A stretch of 64,000 bases of DNA from Uranotaenia lowii (taxonomy: Eukaryota; Arthropoda; Insecta; Diptera; Culicidae). Positions 10,950 to 23,255 of the stretch are shown piece by piece. A program made the position numbers and the translations under genes. How positions within the stretch are numbered: the first letter of the stretch is position 1; the number at the start of each line of letters is the position of its first letter. The notes beneath the pieces are model-generated. The model was not told where the DNA came from, made no database searches, and saw only the letters and a program-made list of their open reading frames with translations. The DNA is taken from contig NC_073692.1 of NCBI RefSeq assembly GCF_029784155.1, positions 240,703,756 to 240,767,755 of the forward strand, in the 5' to 3' direction.

Positions 10950-13271
10950 TGTACATTTCAGTACCATAAACGGGGTAACTTAGATCACCGGGGTAACTTT
11001 GACCAACAATAAATTTTTGCACATTATCATCAATAACTCAGTCTATCGTTTGAATTTTTGAAAAATGTTTTCTACGTTTGAAAGCCTTTTAATTGAGTTT
11101 CAAATAAGCAAAATTTGGTTTGTATTTGAAATTTGTTTCTGGTAGTAAAAGTGTAATTTAAAAATCTTAAAATATCTTTTTTTTCCAAGGCTTGCAAACA
11201 AATAGCTCTCCTACCCAGCAAACATTTATGAAGGTATAACGCAGGAACAACAGAATTATTCAAACAAATATACCAGATGAAAAGATTGTATAACACTTAC
11301 CAAAATAGCATATAGCTACAAAAGTGGAGGCGATAAATCTGCAATGACAAGATTCCAACGATTCGATTTTCCCTGAAAATGCTAAATAAACGAAAAAAAA
11401 TTTCTCCGACCGAGATTTTAACCGGTCAAAGGAAGAGACCGGATAGAGTGTCAATTAAAGGACCGCCCATTTATAGTAAATTAGTTCACTCAAATCGTAA
11501 ATGTCGAATAAGCATATTCTCAACTTTTTGGAGACACATTAACGAATTGACTAAACTTCTATCCGATTCAACTTTTTTTAGGCACAGCTTGTCGCAAATG
11601 AATGGTAGAAAATCACTCAATACCAACGTGTTTACGATCGTTATTGAAAATGTGTAACTAATCGATTCGGCTTATCATTTCTATTACGATTTCATGTTAG
11701 CTGGATAATGAAACCAAAAAGCATTTAGAAGCAACCGGATTGTTTAACGTAAAAAAACTACTTTTTTCTTTGTTTATGTATAGTTATAGTGCTATTTTTA
11801 AGTCATTTTTTGATAAATTTTTGATATTTAAAAAATTAGGACATTTTCCAAGAGTAAGCCCGTATTGGACAAATGGATAGGAATCGTATCAAATGGTTAA
11901 CTTTGAAGAAAAAATTAAAATGGAAATAGTGGAAGAGCCAAGAGAAATGTGTAAAAGTTAAACTTCATTTGTATTTTTTTAGCTCAAACTACTAAGCAAT
12001 AATTTTAATTTTTGCCCCTAAATGTATGCACCATAACACATAGTTCCTTTTTCGATTGTAAATTATTGAAAAGAAATAGAGACTGATCAATGTAAACCCA
12101 AAGCATCAAATTCAAAGCAGAGAGAATATGATTTAGCTCGTAAATTAGTTTTTCAATCATGATAAAAATATCAAATGGACTGTTTCGTGAAGTAATTCGA
12201 AGATCACAAATTTGTAAAATTATTTGTTAGCAGAATTTCAAATCTTCAAATTTTTAATTGTACACACAATTGAGCTGAAAATCAAAAATATTTACTAGAA
12301 TTTGAGTTAATTTTTTTAAGTTTACAATTTTTTTTCAAAAACCAAATTTTCAACTGAAATCATTGAATAACCAAATTTTAATCAAGTTTGCTAGAACCTG
12401 ACTACAACCGAAAAAAAAACATCGCTTACTATTATTTTTGAAAACATGAATTATTTTCATCGATATGTTTAAAATGTTTGAATTTGCTCAAGAGTTTGGA
12501 AGATTAAGTTTATTTAACTTTGTTTAGGAAATGGTATTTAAGAGACGAACCAGCCCGAAGCTGAAATTCTCTATGATAAAGAAAAAAAATGGAACTTGAA
12601 CAAATAAAAAGATTTCAGCCATCGATGAAAGTGAATTCCATATTTTGTTACTATGTTTCATTACATAAATTAAGCTATTCATTTTAAAGATTTTATTTCG
12701 TATTTCCTAATGTTACGGTTAAATAGTCTAATGTAAAAGTACTCAAAAATGAATAATCATATAGTAAAAAAATATGTTTTAAATTATGTTTCATTCATGC
12801 ATTGTTTGAGCAAATAAAATCATAGTCAAAAGCCAATCACTAAACCCACCTTCTCCCCATCCCATCCAGAAATCGGTTTTTACTACGGTCCTGATTGACT
12901 AAAATTGATTTTTTTTTATAGAAAAGTGATATTGATAATTAATCATTTTAAATCACACTTCTTTTCTTCATTTGTTTCAAGAATGTCAAGGATGAAAATC
13001 AAAGATGAAATCCTTTTTTTACATTCAAATTTTTCTAGCTATCGAAATAAAAAGGTAAAAAAAGTTTATGTTTGCTTGAAGTTCATAAAAACACAACATG
13101 TTCAATTCATCATCACTGACAAAGTACAGGTTAAGAAATGGGTGGTAATTTCTTGAATGCTGAGATACAAAACTGATAAAATTAAAAATAATCAATTCTA
13201 CTCGCTATTTTTATTATCATTTCATTTTTTCTAACTTTTTTTTGTTTTTTTTTTTTAACTTTCAGTAATTA
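10950..13271. other. AT-rich spacer with one orphan MITE end
   Basis: Near 10973-11010 two tandem GGGGTAACTT strings (one followed by TTGACC) look like the end of a TA-type MITE, but no partner end was found. A 17-base motif, GCCCCTAAATGTATGCA, lies at 12014-12030 and recurs in other repeats. The rest is AT-rich with no coding signal. Confidence 0.4.
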
Positions 13272-15906
13272 GGGTAAGTGAGCCCTATTTTGGCATGGTC
13301 CTTATCTTGGCATGCCAACATGCCTTTTCATGTTTTTCAGGTCCAAATTGAGCTAAAAAATTATGAATATATTTTAGTTGCGAAGAGAATAATTTGTTTC
13401 AAATTTGTGCATACCGAGTTTTTTAATTGTTTGTACTTTATTAAAGTAGTTAATTTTTTTTTATCTCCATCCGAGGCAATTATGTTGGAAACCACCGTAT
13501 GAAAATCAGAAGAACTCACCTTTCTAGTGCAACTGTTGAATTCACATGCGATTTCAAACGCGGGCATTTATTTGAAAAATTTGCAATAAATACTCATGTC
13601 TACAGTTAAACTCGGCAAAAAAAAAATACTAGAAAGACAAAAGAATGAATATTTATTTAGGTTTTGAATAAAAATTTAAAACTAATTTTGTTCCTTTTCT
13701 TGGCATGCAACTTCAATCGAAATACACCACCAGTGTTGGAAGCTGGAAAAAAATACATGTTCATTTAAGAGGTATTTTTGGGCTGATGTTTTCCCTAGAA
13801 ATTCATTTAAAACTACGCACAAATGTTTTTATACTAATTGGGTTGTATGATAAGATCGTTTCTATCAACTTAAGCTTCGAAATAAGTTGCAGAACATAAG
13901 TGATTCGACTAACTAAAAGTCATATCCAAGCATTTTAAATGCAAAAATCGCTATTTGGGAACCATGAATCAAAAGTACATTGGTATGCGTGCCAACAGCA
14001 TTTGCATTGCAGTCTGCCGAACAGAGACTACGTGGTCTCCTACAGAACACAGTGGCTCGAAATAAAAAAAGACTTAAGATGATTTTCTTATCAAAAACTG
14101 TTAGATCGATGGCAATTTATGACTTTAGTATATAAAATACATAAGTAATTGAGTGTTGGGATCGTTTTCAATTGCTTGGAAACCATATACTCAGATTTAA
14201 TTTTTTGGATTTTTGTTCTAGTTTTTTTTTTCTTGGAAACAGAAGTTGGAAGTTCAGGAAAATATCGTTTCCAATTATTCCTTAAAATATTAGATGTGAG
14301 TCGAATTAAAAAATGTTTTAGCAAGGTTTACATTCTAACATCTATTTGGCCTGTCAAACCACTGCGCAACGCCCCGGGCATTTGAGATGGCTCTTGCTAG
14401 AAGCTCATAATCTCAGCTGACAAATTCAAAAGGGCAAAATTTTAAAATACCATTCAAAGAACTTTTCAATTTCTTACTTTATGAAGCCAAACTCCACAAT
14501 ATGAAGATAGTTGTTTGGTAGTGAAAATAACCCTAATAATCTTATGGTCTATAAAAAATCAAAAGAAATAATTTAAACAATGATTTATAAATGACAACAC
14601 ATCATGATGCACAAAACCATAGAAATGTCGTAAATGAATCTGTCTTTAGGTTTAGAAATTCTCCAAAAATAACTGAGAAAATCAAAATAATTTTTTCAAT
14701 ATTTGGAAAAATGTAATCGATGAGAAAAGTTCAAAATAAGATATTTCAATTCAACGTTACAATACCACTTTCACAACAACCACGTTTAAGTCGTTTTTTA
14801 ATAATTTGTTTATTTGACACGACTCAAACCTTTCAGTATTACTTCCGTTCAAGTCGTATTCAATTTTTATTTCGTTGAAATTGTCTCAACAAACTTCTCA
14901 AAAATGATGAACTGTGAAATCTTTTTTAAAAAAGGAATGTGTAATAAGGAAAGTGAATCAATCGGTGCCAGATGGCAGCTGGACCCCACCAACTTTTTTT
15001 TAACTTTACGTTGAAAACCTAGACTAGTCTAGATAAGCCCATGCCATCTGAAATACTTTTCCTAGATTAATTGACTTTATTCAGATTTTATAAGTCCTTC
15101 ATTAGTAACTTACTGTATACATATTGGAGAAATTTTTTGAAGGGTTTAGTTTAAAAAGTTTGCTTACAAAATATGTTAGTTTAGATTTCATCAAAGGGAT
15201 TTTATGTTCATAAAGAAGAGAAAGTTCAAAGCACTAGCGGACATAATTCGTTTCTGAATCGGACCCTCTCATGAAGGTTTGGTTGTCATTCATAAACCAA
15301 TGATTCTTGTTCATACACAAATATTCTGAAACAACCTGAGGTGTTTGTTTGTAATCATCACTTTGTTTAAATGAGTAAAAAGTTTAAAGTTTAAAAAAAA
15401 AATGGCGGAAATTCTGGACTTCCGACTTTTTGAAATGAAAGCTTGTTTTGTACTTCCCTTCCAACCAAATTTCATCAATGTTTTCAAAAGCCTTTTTGTT
15501 GTATGAGTGAAGCCCGGTGTTCCATCGTCGCATAGAACTTTACGCTCAGCTAACGTCATTCTGTCAGTGACCTTATATTCAGAATAGCCGATGATTCTGT
15601 TAACTGTCAATTGAGCATTATTGGTAAAGATCTATTGCACATTGCTGGCGGCCAAGAATCGGATCATCGAAACGGCAAACAATTGGTACGGCGGCCAAGT
15701 AATTGGAGCACCGCAGTGAGTACTTTGCATGCATTTTGCTCACATTACTGAAAGTTCCATAGAGAAACCATATTTTTGTTGAACTCTAAGCAAGTTAGCA
15801 AGTAAATTCTTCAAAGGATGTTCTATGGTGCACTCAACAGGAAGGTTGGAATCTTGAAAAAAAGGGTAAACCGTGCCTTAGGTGCCAAGGTCGGGTACAT
15901 TTACCC
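13272..15906. mobile_element. Candidate TA-flanked inverted-repeat element, 2.6 kb
   Basis: The left end reads GGGTAAGTGAGCCCTATTTT followed by GGCA; the right end, reverse complemented, reads GGGTAAATGTACCCGACCTT followed by GGCA. Both are immediately flanked by TA. The interior holds more TTGGCATG strings (13308-13320, 13700) but no transposase. The ends agree at most positions over about 24 bp. The length is large for a MITE, so two separate relatives facing each other remain possible. Confidence 0.45.
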
Positions 15907-16619
15907 TAAACTTCTTTAATTCAAATTATAATATGAAGAATAAAAAGATAAGTTTTAACATTTTAGAAAAAAAAACCATAAAAATGTCTCAAAATTAAAA
16001 AAAAATATTCATGGAATTTTATTCAAAACTCAAGAGGCAGCATTTTAATTCCCAAGTATTTATGATAAATTTGGTAAATTTTGATGTTCTGAACTCGAAT
16101 TTCGAGTCAAATTATGTCTATCACCTCTCGTTTTGGTGATATGGTGTTAATAAGATTAAAAAGGATCAGTTTTGAGTGAAATCAATAATTGATTACTGAT
16201 GAACTAACAAATCTACATAAAAGAAAAAAAAACTGATTTTGATTTTCATTTTTATTTTATTGAAAAATAACTTTTTGATGATAGTGATGATGTTGAATAA
16301 TCTAAAAAAGTGAGGTTCTAAAGTTTTTTTTTTTTAATTTGGAAAGACATGTATGTCTGGTTTAGGTCTGGTTTTATTTCATTCAACAAATTTGCCGAAG
16401 TCTGCAAAAAGAATTGAAAAATTAATTATTCAAAATTTATCTAAAATATCTAAAATTCAATTGAGTTAACACTTGTTTAAAAATTCGTTTAAAATTTATT
16501 ACCATACAGTGTCGGGAAAAGACAACGAATAGAAAACTTTTTTTTTTTTTCACAGAAGTCAAAATTATTTACTTGATAGAAACCTTTATTTTTATTTTTA
16601 TTTTTTTTGTAATATTTTC

Positions 16620-16655
<36 letters not shown>

Positions 16656-17599
16656 CAGAAAAGCGCAGAATATTCTTAATCAATTTTGACATATTACCTA
16701 ATTGTTTTTATAAAAGTTTTTTGTGAGGCTTTCAATGTCAAAGGGGAATTAGTGCAAAAGTGAATGGTTTATAGAAAATAATGTCAAACGATTTCCCATG
16801 TTTCAAATTATAGTTAGTGATTTTTTCATATTTTTCAAATCATATTCGCGTACTTTTACGTTTGAATGAAAATTTGAAATGAATGGAAAAATGTATGGAA
16901 AATGGCTAATCACAAACATTTAAAAGCGAGTTTTCTTCAAATAAGTGTTTATACACTTTTACCCTTTTCTCATATCAATTCTAAAAGATTTTCAGATCTT
17001 TGTTTTGAATTTAGTGAGTGTAGATTTATTTTTGTCACTTGCCGGTGTTGATCCAAATGATTTAAACACGTTTGATTCTTCGAACAAGGTTTTTCCTAAA
17101 AGAACTTCGTGGGCCACAAAAAGATGGTCGCGGGCTATGGTTTAGCCACCCATGCTTTGAAGAATGGTAACACAAATAAACTCTATGATTTTATTAGAAG
17201 ACATAAATAGTTTATTTTCGCATTCAATTTAAGGCAGCTCAAAAGTCACAGATTGGATTTCAAATTACTGTTATGCCGTCCGAAATATTTTAATCTAAGT
17301 ACAAGAACTTTTTCAATTTTTTCGAAATTTCATATTTGGAGCATAACTCAAAAACGGTTCTACTGAGATTTTTTTGAATTTCATTTTCGGATTCAGCGCC
17401 CGATTTCACATTGGAAATGACCTTCAGTTTACTGAGTTCAAAAATGCTGTAAACTAGTGTTATTTAAGAACACGGAAGCCTTGAACATCCATTAATTTTT
17501 TCCAGAATATAGAAGGTTAAACAATTCAAATTTAATGTTTGAATGTATTATTTTTAGCCTATATCTAACTATAAATATAAGTTAGATAAAAATGAACTC
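15907..17599. other. AT-rich spacer with a tetranucleotide microsatellite
   Basis: Nothing beyond the AAGT array is recognised. Open frames here are short and AT-composition driven. Confidence 0.5.
16620..16655 (+). repeat. (AAGT)9 microsatellite
   Basis: Nine uninterrupted copies of AAGT, read directly from the sequence. Confidence 0.97.
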
Positions 17600-18945
17600 G
17601 ATTGACAATCTCTAAATGGGGGACTGCTAATGTTCCAACCTTCAGAATGCACGTAATCCTGACTATGAATGAGTAATTAATCTTATGCAGTTATTCAAAC
17701 CGGATAGTGAAAGGAAAAGCCACCTCCCTTTTGTTCTCCAGAACGAGTGAACGAACGACAGAAAAAAAAACATTAAAGTGAACGATAAGGTCCAAGTCCA
17801 AGTCTTAAAGCGATCGCAAACGGCGGCATGCATATAAATTACCCCCAGTCCCGTCCTTTTGAAAGTGGGGGATGCAACGCGCCTGAATTTAGTTATATTC
17901 ACCAGTCTAAAGAAGTTCGCGAGCTGCCGGAAGGGGGACCATCACTTACAGTGGCTATGACCCGGCTGGCCCAGACTGGCCGGAACCGGAGAGCCTTTAA
18001 ACATATCCGCACGACACACACCGACCTACACACTTACACAGGGAAAGACCAATCGTTATCCGCTGATTTGGGTTTAATGAGATTTTCAATATTAATAACC
18101 CACTGCGGGGCCCGAAAAAGGACGCAGGGTTCCCAGTCCGAGTCGGGTTGGGACCGTGGCCTTTTCAAGTGGAACTCCCGCGGTGGGAATTCCTGGACTT
18201 GAAGCGTCGGCTCGGTTTTTGCGCCGCGCTGAACAGAACAGAACAGAACGGAAAACGGAAAGAGCCACTAAGTTGTGTGTAAAATGAAGGCAGCTCAGTT
18301 CTATTTTTTCCTTCGCAGAACGAACAGCCGCCAAACAGTCAGGCTCGGATCAACTCGGTAAGGCAGGTTGAGTGAGTTATGAGGCTCTACACACCGCTTC
18401 CTAGGTACACAAACACACCCATACACACATACATATGGGCGTTTGGCTTTGGCGTGAGGCTCCGGGGATTTGTGGAGCGATAATTTGCATAATGTGGATT
18501 GGCATTCGTGCTCTGAGGTGCTGTTCCGATCCGCCCGAAAGCCCCACACGAATTTGAGGCCCCAAAAATTCGCCCGGCTCGGTAAGAAAACTGACACAGG
18601 TAGACCCCTCCAAGTGCCTCGCATTCATTCCGCGAACCAGAAGTAGCAGATTTTGGTGGCGATGGCGTTGTTGCTCTTAGTGGTTTGAAAAGTGTTTTCT
18701 TTCTTTTGTGGACCTACTTTTTTCGGTTTTATTCCGCGCGATTTGGGTGAGCGCAATCACACGGGTAATTATTTTTCTCACAGGCAGGCCTTTTGCGTGG
18801 GATGGGTTTTGGTATATATATATAAATTCCAGAAACGGTTGAACCCTGAAGAATTTCCCGCTCCATTCCACGGGGTATTTCGTATTTTAGTGAACAATGT
18901 TGTGGCTCATTGGGTTCATTTTGGAGAAGACTAAGCGAGCTGAAT
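17600..18945. other. GC-richer unique region, possible regulatory DNA
   Basis: Base composition rises clearly here and homopolymers become rare. It holds a CA-rich run near 18408-18437 and a TA-dinucleotide run near 18815, and open frames of about 100 codons on both strands that do not resemble known proteins. The look is that of conserved non-coding or promoter-proximal DNA, but there is no decisive signal. Confidence 0.35.
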
Positions 18946-18967
18946 AGTTGTGAAGGAACTTATAATT
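18946..18967 (+). repeat. 22-bp direct repeat, left copy
   Basis: The 22 bp from AGTTGTGAAGG through ACTTATAATT are identical to those at 23234-23255. They bracket a 4.27-kb segment and behave like a target-site duplication. Confidence 0.85.
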
Positions 18968-21900
18968 AGCTTAGCTTAGCTTAGCTTGATTGACTACTCA
19001 CATCCACCTGGTTCATTGAACCCGAAATGCTACATTATTATTTTTTACAAAATGATATTCATTAAAAAAAAAGTTTGTGTATCAATTATCAATAAATTAT
19101 AACATTTACATTTTTTTTCTTTTTTTTTCTACAAGAAATGCATTTCGAAAACCATGAACACAGGCGTGGCTCAGTAGAAATAATTCCACATCGCCAATGG
19201 TTGCTACTCCGTGATTGACCGAGGCCATCAGTTTTGATCAAAGGTCAAAAGAATGGTGCCTGGGATTGACAAAACATTCACAATGTCCAAAACTGATGCT
19301 CTCTCTTTGAATATCAATAACGGCGCCGGCCACGTCCTAGTAGTCAATAGATAGTAAGGAAAGAAAGAGAAAGGGATGAAAGAAATAAATTTGTGCTTTA
19401 GGACCGAGGTTACCTCTGCATCCTAGCAAATAATTTTGTTTTGGAGTGTGGGTTGAAGGATATGACCAGGAAACACTTTTGACCAGTGCGATATAGTATT
19501 TTAATCCTATTCTCGAAATTATCATTTGATTAAAATACCTGAACTGTTAAAAGAAAAACCTTTGGTTAATACAACAAGTCTATGTTTATATGATTTTTTT
19601 TCACACAGTTTTCAGTTATCTCTTAGTTAGTTCTCCTCATATGCTCCTAGATTTTGGTCTATTAAAAACTTTTTTTTTTCTATTTTTGAAACCTGCATTA
19701 AAGATCAAAATTTAAGGAAAAATATTCGAAAATAGACCAACGATCAGAAATATTTTATTTAAGTTGATAATCGATGAAACCAGCTCTTTCCTCGAATGTG
19801 ATTCTATGACATAAATGTATAAGTTGAATGAATAACGGATTTATAAAAATTTAAATGAAAACAATTATTCTGAATAATGATTTAAAAAAACTAAACAGAA
19901 GTGAATCGCATTTTACATTCAGGGAAATGCTGAACAATCTTACGAGAGTTACAAAATGAGAAATATGATTAACATTGTAAATTAAAAATTCGTCTCAGAA
20001 TCTTTCAAAATTGCGCCGTTGCAAAAAAAGAAGTTTCAAAAAAAAAAAATTCAAAATAAAAAGAAGACAACTCGGATTTGTATTTGATAATGGAAAATGA
20101 TGTACATTGAAAGAAAGCTAGAGAATTTAAACTAAACAATAGAAGTTTTGCAATCTCATGTTAACTATATTCATAATGTTCTCCTATTTTTTGCAATTTT
20201 ATAAGTTTCGAACTACCAAAATGGAACTTCAAATGTTGTGTAATAATTTTCAACAATTAATAAATTTCTTGTTTTTTCTTCCCTTATTAGATCTACATTT
20301 TTCTATTTCATGAATATTTATGAATCGTTCGTGTTTTGATAAGTGCAATGTGATGTTCTGGTGTTTTAAGCTAGTACATTTAGCATTTGTTACGAAAGTG
20401 AAGAATGATAGGAATTGTTGCAACATCATTGGTTTGTTTTATTTTGAATGAAAATATTGGAACCTACTTGTAACATAAAATTTTAATTTTATGATCCTTT
20501 TTTGTCTAATAAATTAGGTTAATCGCGATTTCTTGTGTAATTTGGTTTAAGCATTTTATCAAAAAAAAAAAAAAAATTGTATAAAAAAAAATAAGGAAAC
20601 CAATATTACAAGATAAATATTTTTGAACGTTTTTTTTACAGTATGTAAAATCAAGAGCTTTCAATTTATTCTATTTGATAATAATTTTTTCTGATATTCC
20701 TATAAAATACCTACTTGATATTTAAGCAAAATGGATTGTGATTGTACAACCTGTAAATTGATGTAAAAACTGATAACGTAAGCGCGTTCAATTTTAGCTG
20801 AGGTTTCCAGTCGTGTAATACATAATATAAAATTGCTTACCCGTTAGTTATTAACGATATTACCACTTTTTTCAAAATGTCAACTGTCAAAAAATGAATC
20901 ATTATTTCTAAATCTGATCTATAGTGCCTTTAATGGCGCCTTGAGTTATACTAAGTTATGAATGAACGGCGGCTGTAATGTGTACGCCTGGCATGATACT
21001 ATCTTAGCTTATCGGCTTTTGTGGCTAAGAATAAAATTGGTATCGGAAACCAGAATGAAGCCGAGACTTTTTTTTCTAGTAATTCCAACTGTGGTTCTTC
21101 CCAGACTAGAGAAACATAAAAACGTCGATCAAATTCAACAACGAAACATAAAAACGGATCACTGATTACAAAAAGTTTATTTAGTTTATTTTTATTAAAA
21201 GTTTATTAATTGTATTATAATGATTATTTAGTAGGCAAATTCAAAAACATTTAAGCAATTCGTGAAACTGTAGTTTTTTTCTAAGTCTGTTACATAAATA
21301 GAGATTAGACGAACCACAGATAAACTGGAAATCTTATTTATGTTAAACTGTGTATTGGAAATGGGTACTTTGATTTTTAACGTCGTTGATGCTGAAGAAT
21401 ATCGAATCTAACGATAACGCTTGCGGAGACTCGAACCTTGCTTGAGGCGCCATCTCGTATCTATTTTTGTAAATGCTTTCAGTAGCAATTAAAAAAAATG
21501 TTACTTCCACTACCGCCCGGGTCATCCGGAGACCAAACATTGAAAAACAATTCTACGTTCTTCCTCGATTCTGTGGATTGCTTACTCAAACCTGGCACTG
21601 AACTTACTCCTACACACTTCAAATTTAGATTTCACGAAATTTTTTGAAAATTATTCACCTAGAACATGCACATGCAAAATTTAAAAATGTCAAACGCAAA
21701 GTTAGTCCCAACAGGGCCTTTCACAAAATACAATGAAGTAGTCCCGCAACTCTAATCACACACTCGCTTAGAAACTCGAAAGCTTATAGCAATCCGTATC
21801 ATTGGTACCAAATCACGTAACTCATTTAACTTTTGAATTTTAAATTTAAGACAACATAAAATATTTGATTTGAGACCAATTGCTACAAAAATGGTAAAAT

Positions 21901-22140
21901 ACTGGAAAGTATGTGAAAGTTATTTAAACAAGCAACAAAAAGGTTAATCAGAATGAAAATATTCAGCAAACTCGCGAAAAAAAAACGTAGATAATGTAGG
22001 GATAACATTTTACACCTGTGATCCAACCACTCCCAGAAGCAGAAAATATTTTAATTAAAGTGTCTTACTTCACCGCAACTGTATCCAATCAAAACACAAA
22101 TAAAAATGTAAAGGGGTACTTAGCTTTGTATTACTGCTGA

Positions 22141-22904
22141 TTTTTTTTTTTTTTTTTTTTTTTTGTAGCGGCCCACCACACTCCCCCACACCAAAAGGCT
22201 CAATTGAGCCCCCTGGTAATGGACGCTACTGTTCTCAGCATGTCTGGCAGCAAAATGATAATAAGAGTAAACGCGAGCAAATTTTAATCATGCTGAGAAC
22301 ACAAATATTTATAATGTCGTGCGAGGAAATGTATTATTTAACTAAATTGACTACAATATGAAATCTCAATGGAAAATAATTTCCTTTGAAGAGATTCATT
22401 ATTCGATATTTACTAATATACTATTTATTTATTGCTAATTTTATTATGTTATGTTCAATAATTTTATAAGATAAAATACAAACTACAAGATTTTTAAGAA
22501 AAATAATATTAGATATTAACGCTACAAAAGTACAAAAGGTAAACAAAACAAAGACTGGTTGATGATCGACTGTTTTAATGGTTCAATTTTTCTTTCAAAA
22601 GCTGTATCACTTTGGTTTTGAACATGGAACGATTGGTTATGTTTTTAATATCCGTTGGTAAGGTGTTGTATTTAGTAGGTCCAATAAATGAAATTCTTTT
22701 TTGCCCTAATGATGTTGTGGATCGGCTTCGTTGCAAGAAATCTGACTGGCGAGTGTTATGAGTTCGCAACCCCGTAGTAAAATGGAGGTTTTGAATATTT
22801 TCAATTGAGTGTAGATTATCATAGACATATACAACAGTTTGCCGAATCTTTCGGATATCATTCCCAAATTCTCAGCTCTCGGGTAGGATGAATTAAAATT
22901 TGAT
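22141..22904 (-). mobile_element. 5'-truncated non-LTR retrotransposon with poly(A)
   Basis: On the minus strand this runs from a truncated 5' end through the last codons of a reverse transcriptase, a GC-rich 3' untranslated region and a 24-A tail (24 T on the plus strand at 22141-22164). TTACTGCTG occurs immediately outside both ends (22131-22139 and 22905-22913), a 9-bp target duplication. These features together define a retrotransposed, 5'-truncated copy. Confidence 0.85.
22575..22871 (-). pseudogene. Reverse transcriptase C-terminus of non-LTR element (Jockey/CR1-like)
   Basis: The translation contains HNTRQSDF, GQKRISFIGPTKYNTLP and FKTKVIQLLKEKL. This is the pattern seen at the C-terminus of CR1/Jockey-group reverse transcriptases (HNTR, then GPxxYNxLP, then FKxxLxxxL). 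An in-frame stop lies upstream next to the 5' truncation point. Only the tail of the protein remains, so the copy is inactive. Confidence 0.75.
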
Positions 22905-23233
22905 TTACTGCTGCTTGTAATTCACGCCGCTATTTTGGTTACTGTTTTTGTTTGTTTCCCTCCCATTCTCCCGTCATCGAAGGCGTTACGTTTCATTTTC
23001 CTCAAGATTTCGTAACGTTTGGCAGCACGATGTGTTCAAGTTCAAGGAACAAATGAAAAATGGAACAACGAAAATTTTCACACCATCATAATTTGCCTCT
23101 TCCTCCACTTATTTATCGATCAATTTGGAAACCTCTAGACTCTTTCACTTGGACTACCACTCGTTGTTATAATAAACAACAAAATTATTGGTGAACAATT
23201 CGAATTCATACAAATAAATCACTTTCTTCACAG

Positions 23234-23255
23234 AGTTGTGAAGGAACTTATAATT
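23234..23255 (+). repeat. 22-bp direct repeat, right copy
   Basis: Identical to 18946-18967. Beyond this repeat the sequences differ, so the shared part is exactly the duplication. Confidence 0.85.

Larger units (their letters stand above)
18968..23233 (-). mobile_element. Putative decayed retroelement insertion between 22-bp direct repeats
   Basis: Directly inside the left repeat is AGCTTAGCTTAGCTTAGCTT, which on the minus strand is a short (AAGCT)n tail of the kind that ends many non-LTR elements. With a 22-bp duplication on both sides this fits target-primed reverse transcription with the element on the minus strand. The interior is AT-rich with no surviving reverse transcriptase of its own. 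A second, smaller retroelement is nested in it. The alternative is that the inserted DNA is not one element but an accumulation, or that the repeat arose by segmental duplication. Confidence 0.45.

Noticed and set aside
11379..11657. 92-codon plus-strand open frame near 11.4 kb
   Set aside because: No known motif, and overlapping frames on the other strand are equally open.
15311..15610. 99-codon minus-strand frame with a globular-looking start
   Set aside because: I could not match it to any family; it lies inside a candidate repeat and may be chance. Left uncalled.
16620..16655. AAGT array considered as a CRISPR-like or telomeric repeat
   Set aside because: Simple 4-bp microsatellite without spacers; too short and of the wrong unit for a telomere.
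19000..19030. GGTTCATTGAACC considered as a tRNA B box or tRNA-derived SINE
   Set aside because: Does not fit GGTTCGANTCC, and no A box or cloverleaf can be drawn around it.
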